Positions 43,487-56,571 of a stretch of DNA of 64,000 bases are shown here, piece by piece; within the stretch, counting starts at the first letter, position 1; each line of letters opens with the position of its first letter. Under the pieces are notes generated by a model. It saw only the letters and a program-made list of their open reading frames with translations, was not told the origin of the DNA and searched no databases. This stretch comes from Nevskia sp. (lineage in GTDB: Bacteria; Pseudomonadota; Gammaproteobacteria; Nevskiales; Nevskiaceae). The stretch covers positions 489,418 to 553,417 of the forward strand of contig NZ_JAKFUM010000010.1 of assembly GCF_021732705.1 (NCBI RefSeq). Direction: 5' to 3'. The position numbers were made by a program, and so were the translations under genes.

Positions 43487-44236
43487 GTGAACCTTCATGC
43501 CCTGATCATCGGTGGCAGCCGCGGCATCGGGCTGGCACTGGTCGAAACCCTGCTGGCCGATCCGGCGTGGTCGCGGGTCACTGCGGCCGCGCGGCACGCC
43601 GAGTCGGCACCCGGCCTCGACGCGCTCGCCGCGATCCACACCCCGCGCCTGCACCGGCTGAATCTCGACGTCAGCGACGAGCGTTCGCTGCAGGCGGCAG
43701 CGGCGCGTGTCGCCAGCGTCGATCCGGCCCTGCACCTGCTGATCAACACGGCCGGGCTGCTGCACGACGACGGCCTTCGGCCCGAGCGCCGGCTGGCCGA
43801 GGTCACCGCCGACAATCTCCTGCGCAGCTACGCGGTCAATGCCGTCGGGCCGATCCTGATCGCCAAGCACTTCCATCCCCTGCTCGCCCATGGCGAGCGC
43901 GCGGTGCTGGCGAACCTGTCGGCCCGCGTCGGGTCGATCGGCGACAACCGGCTGGGCGGCTGGTACGCCTATCGCGCTGCGAAGGCTGCGCAGAACCAGC
44001 TGACGCGGACCGTGTCGATCGAACTGGCCCGCCGGGCGCCGAAGCTGATCACCGTTGCGCTGCATCCGGGCACCGTGGCCACCGATCTGTCGAAGCCGTT
44101 CTCCGGCAATGTCGCCGGCGACAAGCTGTTCACGCCGGCGTACGCCGCCGAGCGCCTGCTGGCAGTGATCGCCGGCCTGAGCACCGAGTCCAATGGCCGC
44201 TTCTATGCCTGGGACGGGGCTGAAATCCCCTGGTAG
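43487..44236 (+). CDS. Short-chain dehydrogenase/reductase
   Basis: A 249-residue NAD(P)-dependent oxidoreductase. Visible are the cofactor motif IGGSRGIGLAL (TGxxxGxG-like), the LLINTAGLL segment (NNAG-like), and the catalytic Ser/Tyr-Lys set, with Ser in NLSARVGSIGDN and Tyr-x-x-x-Lys in WYAYRAAKAAQ. The terminal HPGTVATDLSKPF matches C-factor-like SDRs, a group of short-chain proteins with unclear substrates. The start at GTG 43487 is uncertain, as a GTG six bases earlier also fits. The substrate is unknown. Confidence 0.85.
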   Translation: MNLHALIIGGSRGIGLALVETLLADPAWSRVTAAARHAESAPGLDALAAIHTPRLHRLNLDVSDERSLQAAAARVASVDPALHLLINTAGLLHDDGLRPERRLAEVTADNLLRSYAVNAVGPILIAKHFHPLLAHGERAVLANLSARVGSIGDNRLGGWYAYRAAKAAQNQLTRTVSIELARRAPKLITVALHPGTVATDLSKPFSGNVAGDKLFTPAYAAERLLAVIAGLSTESNGRFYAWDGAEIPW

Positions 44237-44260
44237 ACACGTTCGCGCCGGCGACGGCGC

Positions 44261-44587
44261 TCAGGCCAGCACGCCGCCGATGATCGCGCCGAGCAGCCGC
44301 GCGCCGGAATCGAGAAACGCGAGGAAGATGCCGCCGAGGCCGGCGATGAAGCCGATCACGACGAGGCCGGTCAGCAGCGTGCCGAACGTCGCGAACAGCA
44401 CGCCGACGAGGATCGACGACACCACCCATGCGATCAGCGCGCTGCCGATGCCGCCAGAGACCTTGCCGCCGACCACGCCGCCGATGAAGCCGCCGATGCC
44501 GGGCAGCCAGCACAGCAGCACCGAAATCAGGATCATCCAGAATCCGCCCCAGAAGACGCTGCCGCCGCGGTCCGTCCCATCTGACAT
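44261..44587 (-). CDS. Small glycine-rich membrane protein
   Basis: A 108-residue protein, about half of it hydrophobic, with three to four likely membrane segments (WGGFWMILISVLLCWLPGIGGFIGGVVGG, GIGSALIAWVVSSILVGVLFATF, LLTGLVVIGFIAGLGGIFLAFL) and GxxxG zipper patterns. AGGGAG sits 7 bases before ATG 44587, which decides the start against an ATG 12 codons upstream. It resembles small membrane proteins of unknown function. The convergent SDR gene ends 24 bases away. Confidence 0.7.
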   Translation of the reverse strand: MSDGTDRGGSVFWGGFWMILISVLLCWLPGIGGFIGGVVGGKVSGGIGSALIAWVVSSILVGVLFATFGTLLTGLVVIGFIAGLGGIFLAFLDSGARLLGAIIGGVLA

Positions 44588-44782
44588 CGTGATGCTCCCT
44601 GTTGGTTCACGCCGATCCGTCATCGTGGCGCGTGCCGCGGCAAATGCAAGCCCGGGCCGCGCAGCCGCTGCCCGACCATCTCGGCAAGACGCGTCCTGCG
44701 CGCCGCGTCAGGCGCGGCAGACGGCTCCGTCAGCTCGATTCCGCTACCATTCGCGTTCTCATTTCCTCAACCGGAACCCGTC

Positions 44783-45265
44783 ATGCAGATCGCCGACCGT
44801 TGCGTCGCCTACTTCCACTACACGCTGACCAATGCTGGCGGCGACGTGCTGGATTCCTCCGAAGGCCGTGACCCGCTGCCGTACCTGCATGGCAAGGGCA
44901 ACATCGTCGTCGGTCTCGAAAAGGCGCTGGCCGGCAAGCAGGCGGGCGACAAGCTGAACGTCGTCGTCAGCGCGGAAGAAGGCTATGGCGCGCACAACCC
45001 GGCGCTGGTGCAGAAAGTGCCGAAGGCGGCGTTCCAGGGCGTCGACAACCTCGAGCCGGGCATGCAGTTCCAGGCCGAAAGCAACATGGGCCCGGTCAGC
45101 GTCGTGATCACCGCGATCGAAGGCGATGAAGTCACCGTCGACGGCAACCATCCGCTGGCAGGCGAAACACTGCATTTCGCCGTGGAAATCACGTCGGTGC
45201 GCGAAGCCAGCGTCGAAGAAGTGCTGCACGGTCACGTGCATGGCGCCGGTGGTCATCACCACTGA
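44783..45265 (+). CDS. slyD: FKBP-type peptidyl-prolyl isomerase SlyD
   Basis: SlyD is a cytoplasmic prolyl isomerase and chaperone with a metal-binding tail. The 160-residue protein has the FKBP core with the inserted flap domain (PYLHGKGNIVVGLEKALAGKQAGDKLNVVV, EEGYGAHNPALVQKVP) and a His-rich C-terminus GHVHGAGGHHH able to bind nickel. The E. coli tail is longer and contains Cys; this one is short and has only His. The gene stands alone and is followed by a bidirectional hairpin. Confidence 0.94.
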   Translation: MQIADRCVAYFHYTLTNAGGDVLDSSEGRDPLPYLHGKGNIVVGLEKALAGKQAGDKLNVVVSAEEGYGAHNPALVQKVPKAAFQGVDNLEPGMQFQAESNMGPVSVVITAIEGDEVTVDGNHPLAGETLHFAVEITSVREASVEEVLHGHVHGAGGHHH

Positions 45266-45301
45266 GGACTGACGCCGCGGCCGCGATGCCGCAGTGATCT
45301 G

Positions 45302-45340
45302 GAAAGCCCGCACCGCCGACGGCGATGCGGGCTTTCTCGT
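45302..45340 (+). terminator. Hairpin between slyD and S9 peptidase gene
   Basis: An 11-bp perfect stem (45302-45312 with 45326-45336) with a 13-base loop that can pair further, followed by a T/C-rich tail, forms a terminator. It lies between slyD and the convergent S9 peptidase gene and could serve both strands. Confidence 0.75.
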
Positions 45341-45358
45341 TTCAGCAGCTTGACGGAC

Positions 45359-47425
45359 TTACGGCGACGCCGGCGTGGGAGCCGCTCTGGCCGTGCCGAT
45401 GTTCTCGTCCAGAAAAGCCAGCAGCTTCTCGTAGTACTCGATGACGTTGTCCGTCTTCTGGAAGCCATGCCCTTCCTCGGCCTTGACCAGCCATTGATGC
45501 GGCAGCTTGCGCCGCTGCAATTCCCGACGCAGCGCCTTGGCCTGCGAAACCGGTGCTCGGGCATCGTCCTCGCCGTGCACGATCAGCATCGGGGCCAGCA
45601 GGCGATCGAGATAGGTGATCGGCGACTGTGCGATCTGCTCCGCCTCGCTGCTGCCGATGGCCTCCGACAGATACTCGCGGCCGGATGCCTTCCGACCCAC
45701 GTCCGACTCCTTCTTCAACAGCTTCAGGTCGTAGACGCCCGCCGTGCCGACGACGCAGCGATACAGGTCCGGCTCGCGCACGGCACTCATCAACGCCGCG
45801 TAGCCGCCGTAGCTGGCGCCGGAAATGCAGATTCTAGAGGGATCGACAAAGCCCTGCGCGATGGACCAGCGGACGGCATCGGTGATGTCATCGATCATCG
45901 TCGTCGCCCACGCCTTGCGGCCGGCATCGACGAAATCGCCGCCATAGCCGCTGGAGCCCCGGAAATTGACTTGCAGCACGGCATAGCCGCGACTGGCCAG
46001 CAATTGCACCTCGGGATCGAAGCCCCACTCGTCCCGCACCTCGTACGGCCCTCCGTGCGGCATCATCACCAGCGGCATCCGCATCGGGCTGAGCCCTTTC
46101 GGCACCGTCAGATAGCCCCACAGCGGCGTGCCATCGCGCGCGTTCAGCGTGATCGGTCGCTGCTCGGACATCAGCTCCGGATCGATCCAGTCGCGGACGC
46201 CCGCGAAGTAGTCGGCCTTGCGCGTCGTGGTATCGAAGAAGTAGTAGTCCCCCGGCGTGCGATCGTCATAGACGAAGATCAGCGCGCGCTTGCCGTCGCG
46301 GGTCAGCGATGCTGGCTGCACCTGCTTGCCGGGAAAGGCTTCCGCCAGCAGCTTCAGCAGTTCCCGATGCGGGTGATCGATGTCCAGCAGCTTCAGCTCG
46401 GGCTTGCCAGGCGAGAACACGGCGGCGATCGGCACGCCACGCCGGTCGAACGAGGTGATCACATGATCGACTTCGGCCCGGTGGTCGCAGGCCAGCTTGT
46501 TACGCGTGCCGGTCTCCAGTACGTGCTCGACCAGACAGCTGCGCGGGCCGAATTCTCGGGACAGCAGATAAACCGACCGCCCGTCGCGCGAGAAGCTCAG
46601 CGGCTCGACGTCGGCGTCGCCAGGGGCTTCGACCTGCTGCCATTTGTCTTTGCCCGGCAGTCGCTGCCAAGCCTTGGCGTTGAAGACATGGCGCTCCGTC
46701 ACCGCGTACCGCACCTGACCCTCATGATCGATCACGAACCGCGTCGGGCTGCCCGGCTCCGGCGATGTCGCCAGTGTTTCAAGATCGCCGGTCTTGAGGT
46801 CGAGTCGCAGCAGCAGCTCGGGATTCCGGTCGAAATCGATCCACTTCCGGCTCTTGACCAGAATATGGTTCGGGTCATCGATCAGGGGATCGACCATCGC
46901 CGCACCGGCGTAGACCCACTGCTGCCGAGCCCGGCGAGAGTTGCGCAAGCCCGGCGCGTTGCGATCGCCGAACAGGTAGCGGAAGTCGCTGCCATCCACC
47001 TTCACCGCCACCATCTCTCCGGTCAGAGACGGCAGGTCATCGCGCGAGTACTGCACCGCCAGCGTCGCGACGAGGGTGTCGTCGGATGCCCACCAGTAGT
47101 CGGCAATGTGGTCGTTCGGCTGCAACTGCAGAGAACCCACCTGCTTCGAATCGGACACCCGAATCGTCGCCAGCCCGGAGTTGCGGTCGTTCGGCACCAG
47201 CACCGCCACGTACTGACCGTCCGGCGAGAGCCGGAAATCGGTGAACACGGCCGGTTTCGCGAACGCAGCAACCGGCAGCCCGGCCGGCACCGCCTGAGCG
47301 GCCTGCGCGTCGTCAGCCGCGTGTGCAGTCACGGCAAACGACGCCATCAGCGACAGCAGCATCGACGAACACATCGATCGCACGGGCACCTGTGCCGATC
47401 GCCGCGGTTGCGACGTCACGATCAA
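45359..47425 (-). CDS. Secreted S9 family prolyl oligopeptidase, copy 1
   Basis: A 688-residue secreted serine peptidase of the prolyl oligopeptidase family. A signal peptide (SMLLSLMASFAVTAHA) precedes an N-terminal beta-propeller domain (residues about 40-400; DFRLSPDGQYVAVLVPN, SFDRRGVPIAA). The catalytic alpha/beta-hydrolase domain has the serine in ICISGASYGGYAALMSAV, the Asp in IVHGEDDARAPVSQAKALR and the His in AEEGHGFQKTDN. It overlaps copy 2 by 4 bases, so it is translated with it. The N-terminal start may be the ATG 17 codons later. Substrates are peptides; specificity cannot be told. Confidence 0.92.
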   Translation of the reverse strand: MIVTSQPRRSAQVPVRSMCSSMLLSLMASFAVTAHAADDAQAAQAVPAGLPVAAFAKPAVFTDFRLSPDGQYVAVLVPNDRNSGLATIRVSDSKQVGSLQLQPNDHIADYWWASDDTLVATLAVQYSRDDLPSLTGEMVAVKVDGSDFRYLFGDRNAPGLRNSRRARQQWVYAGAAMVDPLIDDPNHILVKSRKWIDFDRNPELLLRLDLKTGDLETLATSPEPGSPTRFVIDHEGQVRYAVTERHVFNAKAWQRLPGKDKWQQVEAPGDADVEPLSFSRDGRSVYLLSREFGPRSCLVEHVLETGTRNKLACDHRAEVDHVITSFDRRGVPIAAVFSPGKPELKLLDIDHPHRELLKLLAEAFPGKQVQPASLTRDGKRALIFVYDDRTPGDYYFFDTTTRKADYFAGVRDWIDPELMSEQRPITLNARDGTPLWGYLTVPKGLSPMRMPLVMMPHGGPYEVRDEWGFDPEVQLLASRGYAVLQVNFRGSSGYGGDFVDAGRKAWATTMIDDITDAVRWSIAQGFVDPSRICISGASYGGYAALMSAVREPDLYRCVVGTAGVYDLKLLKKESDVGRKASGREYLSEAIGSSEAEQIAQSPITYLDRLLAPMLIVHGEDDARAPVSQAKALRRELQRRKLPHQWLVKAEEGHGFQKTDNVIEYYEKLLAFLDENIGTARAAPTPASP

Positions 47426-49413
47426 GGCTTGGCACCGATATGGCGATCCAGAAACGCAAGCAGCGTCTGGTGGTGCGTGAGGATATTGCCTTCATCGATG
47501 AAGCCGTGCCCTTCTCCGGCCTTGACCAGCCACTCGTACGGAAGCTTGCGGGCATCGAGCGCCTTGCGAAGCGCTTTCGCCTGCGAGAACGGCGTGCGCC
47601 GGTCTTCCTCGCCGTGGATGACCAGCACCGGCGCCTTGAGCTTGTCGATGTAGGTCAACGGCGACTGCGCGATCATTTCCGCTTCGTTCGCGGCGACACC
47701 GGCTTCGAGGTAGCGCTTGCCGAAATCGCTGTCGGCGACGTCGGAATCGTCGCGCCACAGCTTGAGGTCGTAGATCCCGGCTTCGGCAACGACGCAGCGA
47801 TACAGCTCGGGCTCGCGCACTGCGCTCATCATGGCCGCGTAGCCGCCATAGCTGCCGCCGTAGATGCAGACCCGCGCCGGATCGGCCACGCCCTGCGCGA
47901 TCAATCCCTTCAGCGAATCGGTGAGGTCGTCGATCATCGTCGTGCCCCAGGCCCGACGGCCCTGACGTGAAAACTCGAAACCGAATCCCCCGGAACCCCG
48001 GAAATTGACCTGCAGCACCGCGTAGCCGCGCGAAGCCAGCATCTGCGGCTCGGGATCGAAGGTCCAGTGTTCGCGAATGCCGAACGGCCCCCCGTGCGGA
48101 TGCACGATCAGCGGCAGGTTCTTGCCGTTGCTGCCGCGCGGAATGGTCAGATAGCCGTGCAGCGGCGTGCCATCGCGCGACTTGAAGGAGACCGGCTGGC
48201 GGGCCGCCATCAACTCCGGATCGAGCCATTCCAGTTCCGCCGTCAGAAACTGCGCATTGCGGCTCTTGGTATCAAACAGGTAGTAGTCGGCCGTGGTCCG
48301 GTCGTCTTGCGTGGTCACCAGGAGGCGTCCGCCGTCGCGAGTCGCGGAAGCGACCCTGATCTGCTTCCCCGGGAATGCCGCCTGCAGCAGCTTCAGCAGT
48401 TCGATGTTCGGGTGACCGGTGTCGAGCAGCCGGGTCTCGGGCTTGCCGGCCTCGAATACGGCCGCAATCGGCTCACCGCCAATCGCGAACGCGTCAATCG
48501 TGTGATCGAGATCGGCCGCCTCGTGGCAGGCGACCTTGGTCAGCGCTCCGGTGTCCAGCGTCTGCCGGACCAGACACGAGCGATCGCCGAAATGGCGGGA
48601 GGCGAGAAACACGGATTTGCCGTCCTCCGCGAACGCGACCGGCTCCGCCTTGGCGAATTCGCCTTCCTTCTCCAGCGGCTGCCACTCCTCCTGTCCGACA
48701 TCGCGTTTCCAGGTCTTGTACTGGAATGGGCCCGCGGACACCGACACGAAACGCACCTGCCCCTGGCGATCGAGCAGGAAATCGGCAAAGCCGGCGGCCG
48801 GGGCCACCGCCAGCGTCTCCAGCTTCGATGTTCTCAGATCGAGCCGCGAGACCACAGCCTTGCTGTCCTCGCCGGTGTTGATCTCGCGGCTGGAAATGAT
48901 CACGTGATTCGGGTCGTCGATCAGTGGATCGATCACCGTCGCCCATACCCGCTTCAGCGTCTTCTTGCCCAGGCGTGATCCGATCTTGCCGTCAATCCCC
49001 TGCTGGCCGATGACATAACGCAGGTCGCGGCCGGTGGCATCGAAGGTCACGATGTCGCCGGTCGAACTCAGCGGATCCAGCGGACCATCGCGGTAGCCCA
49101 GTTCGGCCACCAGCCGCTTGTCTCCGGCCCACCAGACGCGGACGAACTGCTGGTCACCCGTGAGCCGGACGCCGCCGACCGCCTTCAATTCCGGAACCGA
49201 CAACACGGCAATCGCGCCGGCGCGCGCGCCGGGCACCAGTGCGGCCACCATCGTTCCGTCCGGCGACAGCTTCAGCGCAGTGAACACGTTCTTCTTCGCG
49301 AACGCTTCCAGCGGAATCGGCGGCGCCGATTCCGCTGCACGCACCGCGGGCGCCAGCACCAGCACGAGCAGCAGTGCCATCCATTTCGAAGCGGCAGACT
49401 TCCCTGAAAACAT
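47422..49413 (-). CDS. Secreted S9 family prolyl oligopeptidase, copy 2
   Basis: A 663-residue paralogue of copy 1 with the same layout. A signal peptide (MALLLVLVLAPAVRA) is followed by the beta-propeller (VFTALKLSPDGTMVAALVPG) and the catalytic domain with Ser in VCIYGGSYGGYAAMMSAV, Asp in LVIHGEEDRRTPFSQAKALRK and His in KAGEGHGFIDEG. GAGGAG lies 8 bases before ATG 49413, supporting this start. It is first of a two-gene unit with copy 1. Similarity across the full length to copies 1 and 3 shows a local expansion. Confidence 0.92.
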   Translation of the reverse strand: MFSGKSAASKWMALLLVLVLAPAVRAAESAPPIPLEAFAKKNVFTALKLSPDGTMVAALVPGARAGAIAVLSVPELKAVGGVRLTGDQQFVRVWWAGDKRLVAELGYRDGPLDPLSSTGDIVTFDATGRDLRYVIGQQGIDGKIGSRLGKKTLKRVWATVIDPLIDDPNHVIISSREINTGEDSKAVVSRLDLRTSKLETLAVAPAAGFADFLLDRQGQVRFVSVSAGPFQYKTWKRDVGQEEWQPLEKEGEFAKAEPVAFAEDGKSVFLASRHFGDRSCLVRQTLDTGALTKVACHEAADLDHTIDAFAIGGEPIAAVFEAGKPETRLLDTGHPNIELLKLLQAAFPGKQIRVASATRDGGRLLVTTQDDRTTADYYLFDTKSRNAQFLTAELEWLDPELMAARQPVSFKSRDGTPLHGYLTIPRGSNGKNLPLIVHPHGGPFGIREHWTFDPEPQMLASRGYAVLQVNFRGSGGFGFEFSRQGRRAWGTTMIDDLTDSLKGLIAQGVADPARVCIYGGSYGGYAAMMSAVREPELYRCVVAEAGIYDLKLWRDDSDVADSDFGKRYLEAGVAANEAEMIAQSPLTYIDKLKAPVLVIHGEEDRRTPFSQAKALRKALDARKLPYEWLVKAGEGHGFIDEGNILTHHQTLLAFLDRHIGAKP

Positions 49414-49539
49414 CGATCACTCCTCAGTTCGTTGTTCGTTTTGTCTTTGACGCACGTCGCACTCGGGTTAGTGTAAAACCAACCATTCGCCGCGCTCTGC
49501 GGCGCCGATCACAGTTTGCCGATCGTCAGGAGGACGTCC

Positions 49540-50355
49540 ATGTTTCGAGCGTCATGCAGTGCCCTGCTGCTGTTGTCCCTCAGTGGCGCCGCCACCGCCG
49601 GCCCGAGCCTTGCGGAAGCCGTGGCCAATCCGCAGCGGACACCGGAATTCGTCGCGCGTGATGGCTACCGCCATCCGGTTGAAACCCTGAGCTTCTTCGG
49701 CATCAAGCCGACGATGACGGTGGTCGAGATCTGGCCCGGCACCGGCTGGTACACCGAGATTCTCGCGCCCTACTTGCGCGACGAAGGCCGCTACTACGCC
49801 GCGACCTCGGCCGCCAGCCTGCCGATGGCGAGCGAAGCCACGAAGAAAGCGGTTGCGGCGTACAAGGACAAGCTGGCGGCGAATCCGGCGCTGTACGGCA
49901 AGGTCGAGCTGACCGAATTCCGGCCACCGCTCCGCGTCGAAGTGGCCCCGGCGGGCACGGCCGACCTGGTGCTGACATTCCGCAACGTCCACAACTGGAT
50001 CAGCGGCGATTTCGAGCTCGACGCGTTCAAGGCGTTCTACGCCGCACTGAAGCCGGGCGGCGTGCTCGGCGTGGTCGAACATCGTGCGCCAAGCCTGCAG
50101 AACCGCGACACCTCGCGTGACAACGGCTACGTCACCGAGGGCTACATCCGCGCACTGGCCTACAGCGCAGGCTTCGACTTCGCCGGCGGCTCGCCTGTCA
50201 ACAACAATCCGAATGACACCAAGAACTATCCGGAAGGTGTCTGGACCCTGCCGCCGGTACTGCGGCTGAAGGACGTCGACCGCGACAAGTACGTTGCGAT
50301 CGGCGAATCGGACCGCATGACCTTGAAGTTCGTGAAGCCGAAAACGGCGAAGTAG
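49540..50355 (+). CDS. Exported SAM-methyltransferase-like protein
   Basis: A 271-residue protein with a clear signal peptide (MFRASCSALLLLSLSGAATAG). The methyltransferase-like core includes motif I as TVVEIWPGTGWYTEILAPYL (residues 60-79) and later DLVLTFRNVHNWISG and ALKPGGVLGVVEHRAP, as in class I methyltransferases. The conserved acidic-glycine loop is changed to EIWPGTGW. SAM is not known in the periplasm, so the function is puzzling; the family may have lost catalysis. AGGAGGA at 49528-49534 fixes the start. It lies between two divergent S9 peptidase units. Confidence 0.85.
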   Translation: MFRASCSALLLLSLSGAATAGPSLAEAVANPQRTPEFVARDGYRHPVETLSFFGIKPTMTVVEIWPGTGWYTEILAPYLRDEGRYYAATSAASLPMASEATKKAVAAYKDKLAANPALYGKVELTEFRPPLRVEVAPAGTADLVLTFRNVHNWISGDFELDAFKAFYAALKPGGVLGVVEHRAPSLQNRDTSRDNGYVTEGYIRALAYSAGFDFAGGSPVNNNPNDTKNYPEGVWTLPPVLRLKDVDRDKYVAIGESDRMTLKFVKPKTAK

Positions 50356-50371
50356 TCCTGATCAGGGAACC

Positions 50372-50405
50372 GCAAGCCCGCACCGACCCATCGGTCCGGG
50401 CTTGC
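50372..50405 (+). terminator. Long hairpin between methyltransferase-like and S9 copy 3 genes
   Basis: GCAAGCCCG at 50372-50380 pairs with CGGGCTTGC at 50397-50405, and inside it ACCGA pairs with TCGGT, so a 14-bp stem with one mismatch forms. It lies 17 bases after the stop and 21 before the S9 copy 3 start, with a poor T-run. It may act as a terminator or attenuator. Confidence 0.6.
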
Positions 50406-50425
50406 TCGGAAAAAGGATGTTTCCG

Positions 50426-52447
50426 ATGTCGAGCCTCGCATTGAGCGCCGTCCGCAGCATCGTCGCGCTGGGCCTGCTGCTGACGGCGGCACTGGTGCGT
50501 GCCGACGCGCCGACCGCTGCTGACTTCGCCAGCCGCCCGGAGTATTCGCGGCTCAGGCTTTCGCCGGACGGCAGCAGCATCGGCGTCATCGCCGAGATCA
50601 ATGGCCAGCAAGGCCTGATGGTGATCCGGCTGGCCGACAAGGCGGTCATCGGACGCTTCTCGCTGGGGCTCGACGGCGCGATCGCCAACTACTGGTGGGT
50701 CAGTCCCACGCGGCTGGTGGTCAGTGGCGCCATCCAGTTCGGTTCGCTCGACCAGCCGCGCGAGATCGGCGAGCTGATCGGCGTCGATGCCGATGGCGGC
50801 AATCGCAGCTATCTGTTCGGCTATCGCGCCCCGATCGGCCCGGTGAAGGCCCGCGGCACGAACGGCCGCGGCATCGATCTTCAGGATCGCTCCGAAGCGG
50901 CGACGATGGTGGACCCCCGTCCGGAGGATCCGCGACATGCCGTCATCGCCGTGCACAGCTTCACCGAAACCGGCGAGCCGAACCGTGCCAGCGCCGTGCT
51001 GCTGGATGTCTACACCGGCGCGCGCAGCCAGCTCGCCAGCGCACCGATTGCCGGCGACAGCGATTTCCTGACCGATCAGGACGGCGCCGTGCGCTATGTC
51101 GTGACCGAAGACCGTGACGCCCGCTCGCAGACCTGGGTCCGGCGCACGGCCGGTGCCGACTGGCAGCTGCTGAACCAGGGGGCTCTGGCCGACGCCGACA
51201 TCACGCCACTGCGCTTCGATGCCGGCGGCAAGGCCTATCTGCGCTCGAACGAGAAGAATGGCCTTGATTGCCTGTACGAACAGGACCTGTTCTCCGGAGA
51301 CAAGCGCGAGTTGAGTTGCGATGACGTTGCCGATCTCGCTCAGGCGATCTTCAGCTTCGATCGTCGTCAGCCGATCGCGGCGCTGTATGAAGCGGGCAGG
51401 CCGACCATCCGGTATCTGACCGATCACCCGGATCGCGTGCTGCTGGAGAAGATCCAGAACAGCTTTCCGGAGCAGGTGGCGATCCCGGTGTCGGTGACGC
51501 GCGACGGCAACAAGGCGGTCCTGCTGGTCTACAGCGACCGTAGCCCGGGCCGCTATTTCCTGTTTGACCGGGCGTCGGAAAAGGCCACATTCCTGCTGTT
51601 GGCCCACCGCGGGATCGATCCGAAGCAGATGGCCGAGCGCCGACCGATCACCTACCCGGCGCGTGATGGTCGCGTGATCCACGGCTACCTGACCGCGCCG
51701 CGGGGCGATCCGGCGAAGGGCTTGCCAATGGTGCTGCTGCCGCACGGCGGACCGTTCGGCATCCGCGACAGCTGGGAATGGGACGCCGAAGCGCAATGGC
51801 TCGCCGCGAACGGTTATGCGGTGCTGCAGCCCAACTTCCGCGGTTCCGGCGGCTACGGCCGCGACCATCTGCTGGGCGGTCAGCAGCGCTGGGACAGCGT
51901 GATGATCGACGACCTTGTCGATGGAACACGATGGGCGATCGAACAGGGTGTGGCGGACGCGGACCGCATCGGCGTCTTCGGTGCAAGCTACGGCGGCTAT
52001 GCCGCGTTGATGAGTGCGCTGCGCGAACCGGCGCTGTATCGCTGCGTCGTCGACTATGCGGGCGTCAGCGACCTGAAGGCCTTGAGCGAAAACTCGGACA
52101 TCGCCAACACGCGAGCCGGCCGCAGCTTCATCGACCGCTTCATCGGCTCGTCGAGCGCGCGACTCAAGGCGGCGTCACCGCTGACCCTGATCGATCGCCT
52201 GAAGGCGCCGGTATTCATCGTGCACGGCGAAGAAGATGCCCGCGTGCCGTTCGCGCAGGCGAAGGCACTGCGCAAGGCGCTGGACCAGCGCAAGCTGCCG
52301 TACGAATGGCTGACCAAGAAGGGCGAAGGCCATGGCTTCTCGAAACCCGAGAACCGCGAGGAGTTCCTGATCAAGCTGGTCGCGTTCCTCGACCGTCACC
52401 TGGAACCGGCAGCACCGGCTGCCGACACGACACCCGCCGCACGCTGA
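50426..52447 (+). CDS. Secreted S9 family prolyl oligopeptidase, copy 3
   Basis: A 673-residue secreted serine peptidase like the two at 45-49 kb, on the other strand. The signal peptide (SIVALGLLLTAALVRA) precedes the propeller domain (SRLRLSPDGSSIGVIAEI). The catalytic domain carries Ser521 in GVFGASYGGYAALMSAL, Asp in IVHGEEDARVPFAQAKALRK and His in KKGEGHGFSKPENR. AAAAGG at 50411-50416 is well spaced from ATG 50426; an ATG at 50417 is too close to it. The C-terminus PAAPAADTTPAAR is a short Pro/Ala tail. It probably digests peptides in the periplasm or outside the cell. Confidence 0.92.
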   Translation: MSSLALSAVRSIVALGLLLTAALVRADAPTAADFASRPEYSRLRLSPDGSSIGVIAEINGQQGLMVIRLADKAVIGRFSLGLDGAIANYWWVSPTRLVVSGAIQFGSLDQPREIGELIGVDADGGNRSYLFGYRAPIGPVKARGTNGRGIDLQDRSEAATMVDPRPEDPRHAVIAVHSFTETGEPNRASAVLLDVYTGARSQLASAPIAGDSDFLTDQDGAVRYVVTEDRDARSQTWVRRTAGADWQLLNQGALADADITPLRFDAGGKAYLRSNEKNGLDCLYEQDLFSGDKRELSCDDVADLAQAIFSFDRRQPIAALYEAGRPTIRYLTDHPDRVLLEKIQNSFPEQVAIPVSVTRDGNKAVLLVYSDRSPGRYFLFDRASEKATFLLLAHRGIDPKQMAERRPITYPARDGRVIHGYLTAPRGDPAKGLPMVLLPHGGPFGIRDSWEWDAEAQWLAANGYAVLQPNFRGSGGYGRDHLLGGQQRWDSVMIDDLVDGTRWAIEQGVADADRIGVFGASYGGYAALMSALREPALYRCVVDYAGVSDLKALSENSDIANTRAGRSFIDRFIGSSSARLKAASPLTLIDRLKAPVFIVHGEEDARVPFAQAKALRKALDQRKLPYEWLTKKGEGHGFSKPENREEFLIKLVAFLDRHLEPAAPAADTTPAAR

Positions 52448-52506
52448 GGCAACGGCGCAACGCGGCGGGACCGAACACGATCCTGCCGCAGACGCAGGCT
52501 TGAAGC

Positions 52507-56298
<3,792 letters not shown>

Positions 56299-56571
56299 TG
56301 CGGCGAATCCAGTGGGACCATCGAATTGTATCCTTCTATGCGGATAAGCGGATGGCTCACTCGTGGACGATCGCCGAACCGTCGCAAGGGCCACACGCCG
56401 CGGATGGAAATTGGTAAGTTTTGACCACTTGCTCAGCGAAGTTGGGAGCTCGCCGTTCGTCGGCTGCGCTCGTCCCCGCGTCAGCGACGAAGGGCCGTTC
56501 GCGCGCACGCACGTACCGTCAGAGTCGAGGCAATCCCTGCCTTTGCTTCCGGAACCCGCGCCGGCATCGCC

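Noticed and set aside
56299..56571. A cobalamin or SAM riboswitch before metH
   Set aside because: I see neither a recognisable B12-box nor SAM-box pattern in the 273-base gap; a covariance-model search would settle it.
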